Source: an uncultured beta proteobacterium (lineage in GTDB: Bacteria; Pseudomonadota; Gammaproteobacteria; Burkholderiales; Rhodocyclaceae). Taken from it: a stretch of DNA of 10,550 nt. Positions within the stretch are counted from its first letter, which is position 1. Each line of letters opens with the position of its first letter. Position numbers and translations under genes: made by a program. Below, piece by piece: positions 1 to 5,617 of the stretch. The DNA is taken from NCBI GenBank assembly GCA_903933395.1, contig CAIZKA010000250.1, forward strand, positions 1 through 10,550, read 5' to 3'. Under the pieces are notes generated by a model. It did not search any database. It saw only the letters and a list, made by a program, of their open reading frames with translations, and was not told where the DNA came from.

Positions 1-9
1 CTGCGGCGG

Positions 10-27
10 CGCAGCGCATGCGCTGCG
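10..27. repeat. 18-bp perfect palindrome at the left edge
   Basis: The sequence CGCAGCGCATGCGCTGCG is identical to its reverse complement. It lies in the non-coding stretch 1-112 beyond the tctB stop codon. A second GC-rich stem follows at 35-57: GCCT and CCCC pair with GGGG and AGGC, with a 2-base bulge and a 5-base loop. Neither is followed by a T-run on either strand, so they are not classical intrinsic terminators. They may be part of an intergenic repeat or help end the tctB transcript; that is inference. Apart from these structures I see no gene in 1-112. Confidence 0.5.
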
Positions 28-112
28 AAACCCCGCCTCGCCCCCTCGCGGGGAGGCTATTGATTGGCTCGCTACGCTCGATATCACCAGCGACTGATCC
101 TGTTGCTTCACG

Positions 113-613
113 TTAAAACCCAAGCCAGGCTTCGATCGGTCCCTTGGCCAGCGGCACCAGGAACCATTTTTCAAATATCAGGAAAAAGACCACGGGCACG
201 CCGATCGCGGTAAGGACGGTCGTCAGCCGGCCGAAATTGCCGTGACGGTGCATGAAGAAGCCGATCAGCAGCGCGCCGGGGAGGTAGAGTCCGAGGAAGG
301 GCACGGCGGCGATGAACACCGTGGTCGGCACCAGCATCGCCCTGACGTCGCGCAGTTCGCTCCATTGCGAAAACAGCTTGGTCTCCTTGCTCCAGCCGAG
401 GACGGCTTGCAGCAGGATCCAGCCGGCGGCGAAGCTCAACAACAGGCCGATAAAGAAGGGGAAATAGCCGGCGCGCGGGCCGTCGTCGGCCCATTCGATG
501 CCGACGCGCAGGCTGTCGACGATCACGATCAGGCCGCAGACCAGCAGCAGCAGGGCTACTCCCGCTTCCGGGATGCGCCGGTTGAGCCCGGCCGCTTCGT
601 TCTGCTGATCCAC
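113..613 (-). CDS. tctB: TctB-family small membrane subunit of a tripartite tricarboxylate transporter
   Basis: This 166-residue protein has the TctB layout: a short polar N-terminus, a hydrophobic helix at about residues 18-36, a helix around 50-70 after a GYFPFFIGLLLS stretch (typical of the family), then two helices around 92-115 and 128-150. TctB is the poorly understood small inner-membrane subunit that works with the large permease TctA and the periplasmic binding protein TctC. The start is GTG at 613-611, four bases after the tctC stop, so translation is probably coupled; no good Shine-Dalgarno is visible. The stop is TAA. No TctA start is recognisable in the remaining 112 bases. The symbol is a family label; the transported substrate cannot be read from the sequence. 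Confidence 0.9.
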   Translation of the reverse strand: MDQQNEAAGLNRRIPEAGVALLLLVCGLIVIVDSLRVGIEWADDGPRAGYFPFFIGLLLSFAAGWILLQAVLGWSKETKLFSQWSELRDVRAMLVPTTVFIAAVPFLGLYLPGALLIGFFMHRHGNFGRLTTVLTAIGVPVVFFLIFEKWFLVPLAKGPIEAWLGF

Positions 614-617
614 GCGA

Positions 618-1613
618 CTACTTGGCGAGGAAGCCGGCGTTCTTCATCAGGATGACGTGCTGGGCTTCGGCCTTGGCCACCCAGTCGGCGAACTCCTGGC
701 CGCTCATGAAAGTCTGGTTGAAGGCGCCCTTCTCCATGAAGTCCTTCCACTCAGGCAGTTCCTTGACCTTCTTGAACAGGTTGACATAGAAGGCCACCTG
801 GTCCGGCGTCACGCCGGGCGGCATGAAGATGCCGCGCAGCATCAGGTATTCGACGTCGATGCCGGCTGACTTGCAGGTCGGCAGGTCGCCCCAGGATTGC
901 GTGGCCGTCACCTTGGCCTTGTAGGGCATCGGCTTGCCGTCCATCACGCACAGGGCGCGCAGCTTGCCCGAGCGCCAGTGCGCCTCGGCTTCGATCGGGT
1001 TGTTCACCGTGGAATCGACGTGCTTGCCGACCAGTTGCACGGCGACGTCGCCGCCGCCCTTGAAGGGGATGTAGGTGATCTTCTTGCCGGCGGCTTTTTC
1101 CACCAGCACGGTGATCAACTGGTCTTCCTGCTTGGAACCGGTGCCGGCCATCTTGAACTTGTTGTCGGTGCCGGCCCGGACTGCGTCGAGATAGTCTTTC
1201 CCCGTCTTGTAGGGTGTTTCGGCATTGACCCAGAGCACGAACTCGTCGAGCGCGAGCATGCTGACCGGCGTCATGTCGCGCCAGTTGAAGGGCACGGCGG
1301 TGGCCAGCGGCGTGGTGAACAGGTTGGACAGGGTAATGACGATCTTGTGCGCGTCGCCCTTGGCGCCCTTGATTTCGAGGAAGCCCTCGGCGCCGGCGCC
1401 GCCGGATTTGTTGACCACGATCAGCGGCTGATTCATCAGCTTGTGCTTGGCGATCACGCCCTGCAGGAAGCGCGCCATCTGGTCGGCGCCGCCACCGGTG
1501 CCGGCGGGGACGACGAACTCGACCGGCTTGGTCGGTTCCCAGGCGTGGGCGGCGGAAGCGGCGAAGAGGGCGAAACTGGCGCCCAGGGCAAAAGCGATCT
1601 TGGTGAGTTTCAT
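618..1613 (-). CDS. tctC: Bug/TctC-family periplasmic substrate-binding protein
   Basis: The 331-residue product starts with a Sec signal peptide (MKLTKIAF, a hydrophobic Ala-rich core, and AHA just before residue 25). The mature part begins WEPTKPVEFVVPAGTGGGADQMAR, the usual opening of Bug proteins, which bind carboxylates or other small organic molecules for tripartite tricarboxylate transporters. A stretch near residues 65-80 rich in Gly and Ala (NKSGGAGAEG) and the YIPFKGGGDVAVQLVGKHVD segment near residues 190-210 also fit the family. I chose the ATG at 1613 because GAGGA lies seven bases upstream and the signal peptide starts there; the frame stays open further upstream to 1697 but would hide the signal peptide and enter the preceding ligase gene. 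It lies 58 bases after the ligase stop and four bases before tctB. The ligand is unknown. Confidence 0.94.
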   Translation of the reverse strand: MKLTKIAFALGASFALFAASAAHAWEPTKPVEFVVPAGTGGGADQMARFLQGVIAKHKLMNQPLIVVNKSGGAGAEGFLEIKGAKGDAHKIVITLSNLFTTPLATAVPFNWRDMTPVSMLALDEFVLWVNAETPYKTGKDYLDAVRAGTDNKFKMAGTGSKQEDQLITVLVEKAAGKKITYIPFKGGGDVAVQLVGKHVDSTVNNPIEAEAHWRSGKLRALCVMDGKPMPYKAKVTATQSWGDLPTCKSAGIDVEYLMLRGIFMPPGVTPDQVAFYVNLFKKVKELPEWKDFMEKGAFNQTFMSGQEFADWVAKAEAQHVILMKNAGFLAK

Positions 1614-1671
1614 GGCATGGTCCTCAGGTTTGTATGCTTGCGTAATTGTGTGCGGCTGAATGGCGACGTGT

Positions 1672-3201
1672 TCAGGCCAGACCGAGTTTCTGGGCAAGCC
1701 CGATGCGCTGCAGCTTGCCGGTGGCGCCCTTGGGAATCTCGGGCAGGATCAGTATCTTCTTGGGCACCTTGAAATCGGCGACGTGGATGGCGACGAAGGC
1801 CTGGATTTCCTTCTCGGTGGCGGTGGCACCTTCCTTCAGCACCACGGCAGCACCGACTTCCTCGCCCAGCTTGGGGTGCGGCACGGCGAAGCAGACCACC
1901 TGCGCCACGGCGGGATGATCCATGATGACTTCGTCGATCTCGCGCGGCGAAATCTTTTCACCGCCGCGATTGATGATCTCCTTGAGGCGGCCCGTCAGCG
2001 AGACATAGCCTTCGGCATCCTTGACGCCCTGGTCGCCGGTGCGGAACCAGCCGTGGGTGAAGCCCTCGGCATTCGCCTTCGGGTTGTTCTCGTAGCCGGT
2101 GGTGACGTTGGGACCGCGGATCACGATCTCGCCGACGCTGTCGGGCGGCAGGATCTTGCCGTCCTCGTCCATGATTTCGATTTCCGGTCCGGCGGCGAGG
2201 CCGACCGAACCGGGCTTGCGCGTTGCCGGCGGCAGCGGGTTGCTGGCCATCTGGTGCGTGGCTTCGGTCATGCCGTAGGCCTCGATCAGCGGGGCGCCGA
2301 ACACGGCTTCCAGTTCCGCGATCACCTGCGGCGGAATCGACGACGACGAGGAACGCAGGAAGCGCAGCGGATTCTTCGCGATGATCTCCTTGTTGCGCCC
2401 GGTGCGGGTCAGGATGGCTTGGTGCATGGTAGGCACCGCGGTGTACCAGGTCGGATGGCACTCGTCCATCCAGCCGAAGAACTTCAGCGCATCGAAGCCG
2501 GGCGAGCAGAACACCTCCGAGCCCGCCGACAGCGGCGCCAGCACGCCGGCGATGAGACCGTGGATGTGAAACAGCGGCATGATGTTGAGGCCGCGATCTG
2601 CGGGCGCGAAGTCCAGCGACGTGCGGATGTGGCGCGCCGAGGCGCAGAGGTTACTTTGGGAGAGCGGCACGATCTTGGGCCGCGAGGTGGTGCCCGAGGT
2701 ATGCAGCACCATGGCGACGTCATCGGGTCGGGCGAAGCCGCCGTTGGCGGCAGGTATGGCCGGAGTTGCGGCGCCTGCCGTGGCTTCCAGCGTGAAGCTG
2801 CCGGCGCCGGCGTTCGCGTCCGGCACCAGTTCGACGACGGGCACGCCGAGTTTTTTGGCGGCGGCGCGGGCGGGCGTATCGACCCCGCGCATGGCGATCA
2901 GCAGCTTCGCATTCAGGTCGCCGATATAGAACTCGAATTCTTCTTCGCGGTAGGCCGGGTTCAGCGGCGCGGACGCCGCACCGCTGGCGACGGCGAGAAA
3001 GCAGGCCGCCATCTCGGGCCCGTTGGGCAGCACGATGGCGACGCGATCGTTGCGGCCGGCGCCCAGCGCGTTGAGGCTGGCGACGGTGCGGGCGATCAGC
3101 GCGCGCAGTTCGCCATGAGAGAGCGGTTTGCGCGCAGGCGCGCTAAAGGCGGCAGCGGCATCGGCGCCGGGGGACAGAAGGGTTTCGAGGGTGTCGGACA
3201 T
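1672..3201 (-). CDS. AMP-forming acyl-CoA synthetase (oxalate-CoA ligase/AAE3-like)
   Basis: This 509-residue member of the ANL superfamily adenylates a carboxylic acid and transfers it to CoA. Motifs visible in order: the P-loop TSGTTSRPK (about 168-176), EAYGMTEA (307-314), GWFRTGD (384-390), the hinge GRLKEIINRGGEKISP (404-419) and the C-terminal KGATGK whose last lysine (about 496) is the usual adenylation lysine. The RSSSSSIPP stretch near 283-291 and the overall length recall the oxalyl-CoA synthetase/Pcs60 branch, but substrate assignment is inference. The ATG at 3201 was preferred; an in-frame TTG at 3222 would add seven residues but has no better ribosome site. It heads a same-strand unit with the TctC and TctB genes, so it may activate the acid they import. 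Confidence 0.93.
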   Translation of the reverse strand: MSDTLETLLSPGADAAAAFSAPARKPLSHGELRALIARTVASLNALGAGRNDRVAIVLPNGPEMAACFLAVASGAASAPLNPAYREEEFEFYIGDLNAKLLIAMRGVDTPARAAAKKLGVPVVELVPDANAGAGSFTLEATAGAATPAIPAANGGFARPDDVAMVLHTSGTTSRPKIVPLSQSNLCASARHIRTSLDFAPADRGLNIMPLFHIHGLIAGVLAPLSAGSEVFCSPGFDALKFFGWMDECHPTWYTAVPTMHQAILTRTGRNKEIIAKNPLRFLRSSSSSIPPQVIAELEAVFGAPLIEAYGMTEATHQMASNPLPPATRKPGSVGLAAGPEIEIMDEDGKILPPDSVGEIVIRGPNVTTGYENNPKANAEGFTHGWFRTGDQGVKDAEGYVSLTGRLKEIINRGGEKISPREIDEVIMDHPAVAQVVCFAVPHPKLGEEVGAAVVLKEGATATEKEIQAFVAIHVADFKVPKKILILPEIPKGATGKLQRIGLAQKLGLA

Positions 3202-3241
3202 GGATTTTCTCTGTGAGCTCAAGTTGTCAGTCTTCTACAGG

Positions 3242-3270
3242 ACTGTACAAAAGGCTGAATTGTGCCGCAA
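3242..3270 (-). promoter_or_regulatory. possible sigma-70 promoter for the ligase-tctC-tctB unit
   Basis: Read on the minus strand, TTGCGG and TACAGT are separated by exactly 17 bases, matching three and four of six consensus positions. The -10 element would end about 40 bases before the ATG at 3201. A short inverted repeat (CAGTC at 3228-3232 and GACTG at 3241-3245) overlaps the -10/start region and could be an operator half-site pair. The match is modest, so this is only a candidate. Confidence 0.3.
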
Positions 3271-3288
3271 CAAGTCGCTCCGCGGACC

Positions 3289-3303
3289 TGCTGCGGCGCA
3301 GCA
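3289..3303. repeat. 15-bp inverted repeat upstream of the ligase gene
   Basis: TGCTGCG and CGCAGCA flank one central base, a perfect 7-bp inverted repeat. It lies 18 bases upstream of the candidate -35 element, in the 172-base spacer between the TauE/SafE stop and the ligase start. It could be a regulator site or a chance GC-rich palindrome. No strong terminator for the permease gene is visible in this spacer; only a 4-bp stem (TCCG/CGGA) near 3332-3343. Confidence 0.3.
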
Positions 3304-3373
3304 ATCGAGAATAAATTTTGTTATCCGGGGCCGGACGAATTTAATCGGGATATCAGGGTATCAGCGCGGGGTA

Positions 3374-4170
3374 TCAGCGCATCAGGCGATACAGCATCTG
3401 CAGCGCCAGGAGCGCCAGGAAAACACCGAAGCCGCGCTTCAACTGCTTGACCGGCAACGCGTGCGCGGTGCGCGCGCCCAGCGGCGCGACCAGCATGCTG
3501 ACTACGACCACGCCGACCAGGGCCGGCAGGTAGATGTAGCCCAGAGACCATGGCGGCAGGCCGGCGACGCCGTAGCCGCTGGCGATGTAGCCGATCGTGC
3601 CGGCCACCGCGATCGGAAAGCCGAGCGCCGCCGAGGTGCCTACCGCCTGGTGGATGGCCACGTTGCAGAACACCATAAAGGGAATCGACAGGAAGCCGCC
3701 GCCGGCGGCGACCAGGCTGGAGACGACGCCGATCCCGGTGCCCACCGCCAGCATGCCCGTCGCCCCGGGCAGTTGGCGCGTCGGCTTGGGCTTGCGGTCG
3801 ATCAGCATGCTGGCCGAGGCGTAGAAGACGATGGCCGTGAATACCATGGCCAGCGGTCGCGTCGGAATCGAGGCAGCGATGAAGGAACCGCCGAAGGTTC
3901 CTGCCATCAGTCCGGGGGCGAAGACCTTGACGATGTCCCAGCGCACCGCGCCGTGCTGGTGATGGGCGCGCATGCTGGATATGGAAGTCAGCACGATGGT
4001 GGCCATCGAGGTGCCCAGCGCCAGGTGCATGCTGTGCTCGACCGGAAAGGCCTGCGCGGTGAACACCATGAACAGCAGCGGCACGATGGTCAGCCCGCCG
4101 CCGACGCCGAACAGGCCGGCAACGAAGCCGGCGAAGGCACCCAGCAGCGGATAGCCCAGCCACCAGATGC

Positions 4171-4174
<4 letters not shown>
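3374..4174 (-). CDS. TauE/SafE-family (sulfite/anion exporter) membrane permease
   Basis: The 266-residue protein is highly hydrophobic and shows the twofold internal repeat of the TauE/SafE (formerly DUF81) family. The first repeat carries GLFGVGGGLTIVPLL (about 20-34) and HLALGTSMATIVLTSISSMR (about 50-69) followed by HHQHGAVRWD. The second carries AAGGGFLSIPFMVF and QAVGTSAALGFPIAVAGTIGYI. About eight membrane segments are expected in the inner membrane. Family members move sulfite, sulfoacetate, taurine-derived or other small anions; the substrate here is not determinable. The start is GTG at 4174-4172, overlapping the EVE-gene stop as GTGA, so translation is probably coupled to the EVE gene. 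The same frame is open upstream through the EVE gene, but that part encodes nothing like a permease. Confidence 0.93.
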
Positions 4175-4647
<473 letters not shown>

Positions 4648-4654
4648 GGCGTTG

Positions 4655-4659
4655 CCTCC
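4655..4659 (-). promoter_or_regulatory. Shine-Dalgarno site of the EVE gene, abutting the ssrS terminator
   Basis: GGAGG lies seven bases before the ATG at 4647 and settles the start. Only one base separates it from the T-rich tract of the 6S RNA terminator, so messages reading in from ssrS would carry the terminator hairpin directly in front of the ribosome site. Confidence 0.75.
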
Positions 4660-4660
4660 A

Positions 4661-4694
4661 ACAAAACAAACAGGGCGCGGATCTCCGCGCCCTG
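4661..4694 (-). terminator. intrinsic terminator of the 6S RNA gene
   Basis: On the minus strand a perfect 10-bp stem CAGGGCGCGG / CCGCGCCCTG with loop AGAT is followed at once by TTTGTTTTGT. This is a textbook Rho-independent terminator, seven bases after the end of the 6S closing stem. Confidence 0.9.
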
Positions 4695-4701
4695 CAATTT
4701 G

Positions 4702-4880
4702 ATTCCCCCGCGAGTGCCGTTTGGCCGGCATCCTGAACCTGCGTTCAGAGAGGCCACTTTCCTGCCGCATCAGGTTCGCTCACTGGGAGCGATCACAACA
4801 GCGGCGTCTATGGGCTGCGGCCGGTGCCAATGGATATTGGTTCAAGGAATCTATGGCCTTGGCGAACACCGCAGGGGAAA
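4702..4880 (-). ncRNA. ssrS: 6S RNA
   Basis: 6S RNA mimics an open promoter and sequesters the sigma-70 RNA polymerase holoenzyme, mostly in stationary phase. Seen here: about 179 bases, the usual size, directly downstream of zapA, the standard proteobacterial ssrS site. The two ends pair: TTCCCC with GGGGAA, then GCG with CGC and GTG with CAC, forming the closing stem. GGTGTTCGCC follows on the 5' side, like the TGTTCGC of the E. coli RNA. The 3' side holds a small hairpin CTGAAC-GCAG-GTTCAG equivalent to the TTGAACC/GGTTCAA element of E. coli. An apical hairpin TCGCTC/GAGCGA is near the middle. A strong terminator follows. Exact ends are estimates, and processing from a longer zapA transcript is possible. 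Assignment is from synteny and folding by eye. Confidence 0.85.
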
Positions 4881-4881
4881 C

Positions 4882-4895
4882 CCTGGGAAGCCAGG
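4882..4895 (-). other. small hairpin between zapA and 6S RNA
   Basis: CCTGG-CTTC-CCAGG forms a 5-bp stem with a four-base loop, followed on the minus strand by GTTT. It lies 31 bases after the zapA stop and one base before the 6S closing stem. It could be a weak zapA terminator, a processing signal for the 6S precursor, or an extension of the 6S structure. No convincing ssrS promoter is evident in 4881-4926. Confidence 0.35.
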
Positions 4896-4926
4896 CAATT
4901 CATTTGCGAACCAGAGGCGGCGCGGT

Positions 4927-5253
4927 TTAAAACAACTGCTCGTGCTGCGCCAGCGATTCGTCGAGCTTGGCTTCGATGGAATTTATTCTACGCTGAACCG
5001 ATTCGCTTTCAAGTGCCGTTGCAACATTTGCCGGAGTATTTTTTGCGGCGAGCAATTCGTGGGCCAGATTCAAGGCCATCATCACCGCAATGCGTTCGCC
5101 GCCGCCGCGGGCGCTGCTGGTCGCCTTCTCGCCGGTTTCCTTGAATTTGTCGTCGAGATAGGCCACGGCGGCCTGCAGCGCCTCGCGCTCCGTAGGCTCG
5201 CAGGCGACGCGATAGTCCTTGCCCAGCAGCGTGATTTCCAGGGTTTTTTTCAT
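4927..5253 (-). CDS. zapA: cell division protein ZapA
   Basis: The 108-residue protein matches ZapA, which crosslinks and bundles FtsZ filaments at the division ring. The N-terminal globular part starts MKKTLEITLLGKDYRVACEPTEREALQAAVAYLDDK, the characteristic ZapA opening. ERIAVMMALNLAHELL (about 53-68) is the conserved middle helix, and the C-terminal 35 residues form the predicted coiled coil through which dimers assemble into tetramers. The ATG at 5253 overlaps the TGA of the upstream zapB-like gene (ATGA), so translation is probably coupled and the two proteins made in proportion. ssrS follows 46 bases after its stop. Length is normal for the family. Confidence 0.95.
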   Translation of the reverse strand: MKKTLEITLLGKDYRVACEPTEREALQAAVAYLDDKFKETGEKATSSARGGGERIAVMMALNLAHELLAAKNTPANVATALESESVQRRINSIEAKLDESLAQHEQLF

Positions 5254-5444
5254 TCGTCGGGCAACCGCGCCATCAGGCCTTCAAGGCGCTCGCGCGCGAT
5301 GTCGATCTTCTTCGCCAATGCGGCCTTTTCCGCCTCGAGGCCGGCAACGTGGGCGCGCAGGGCCTGATTCTCGTCGCGCAGGCTGGCGCACACAGCCACT
5401 ATCTGTTCGACCTTGCGCTCAAGGGGATCAAGGGAAACGTCCAT
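5250..5444 (-). CDS. small coiled-coil protein, ZapB-like, partner of zapA
   Basis: The product has only 64 residues, nearly all helical, with heptad-like spacing of hydrophobic residues (LERKVEQIVAVCASLRDENQ, then LEAEKAALAKKIDIARERLEGL), so a dimeric coiled coil is likely. Similar short coiled-coil genes precede zapA in many beta- and gammaproteobacteria and are named ZapB-like or TIGR02449 family; in E. coli the real ZapB binds ZapA and links the Z-ring to the chromosome terminus. Direct orthology to E. coli zapB cannot be shown here, so no symbol is given. The ATG at 5444 lacks a clear Shine-Dalgarno. TTGACC at 5475-5480 (minus strand) resembles a -35 box, but no good -10 follows at proper spacing. 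Confidence 0.85.
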   Translation of the reverse strand: MDVSLDPLERKVEQIVAVCASLRDENQALRAHVAGLEAEKAALAKKIDIARERLEGLMARLPDE

Positions 5445-5531
5445 AACATCAAGTTTCGTGGAAAAGTGTAATCAGGTCAAGCAACAAGCTTCCGAACTGA
5501 ATGTGCTTCATGATTAACGGCCAAGTTCAGA

Positions 5532-5607
5532 CGTCATTCCGGCGAATGCCGGAATCCAGCGGCGTCAATGGAAGAGGGACTGGGTTCCCGCTTTCGCGGG
5601 AACGACG
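5532..5607. repeat. composite inverted repeat with two hairpins (REP/MITE-like)
   Basis: Two 28-base arms, 5532-5559 and 5580-5607, are inverted copies of each other with five differences. Each arm is itself a hairpin with an 8-bp stem: ATTCCGGC/GCCGGAAT with loop GAAT, and GTTCCCGC/GCGGGAAC with loop TTTC. Between them is a 20-base unique spacer. Repeats of the form CGTCATTCC...GGAATCCAG are scattered in intergenic regions of many proteobacterial genomes. It lies 11 bases after the polA stop, so on the polA transcript both hairpins could protect or help end the 3' end. The rest of 5445-5617 shows no gene. Confidence 0.85.
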
Positions 5608-5617
5608 GGCATCCTTC

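Noticed and set aside
1..111. Open minus-strand frame from GTG at 111 as a possible tctA start
   Set aside because: It is open to the edge, but its translation (Ser, Ala, Gly, Arg-rich, passing through palindromes) bears no likeness to the hydrophobic TctA N-terminus and there is no ribosome site.
1614..1697. Upstream extension of the TctC protein to 1697
   Set aside because: It overlaps the end of the ligase gene and would bury the signal peptide; ATG 1613 has GAGGA at good spacing.
1660..3216. Long plus-strand open frame of 518 codons opposite the acyl-CoA ligase
   Set aside because: It mirrors the ligase almost end to end, its protein is rich in Arg, Gly, His and Asp with no recognisable domain, and such antisense frames are expected in GC-rich genes. 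The minus-strand frame has all ANL motifs.
4648..4770. Upstream extension of the EVE protein to 4770
   Set aside because: The extension would be translated from the 3' half of 6S RNA and its terminator; ATG 4647 has a strong GGAGG and the canonical EVE opening.
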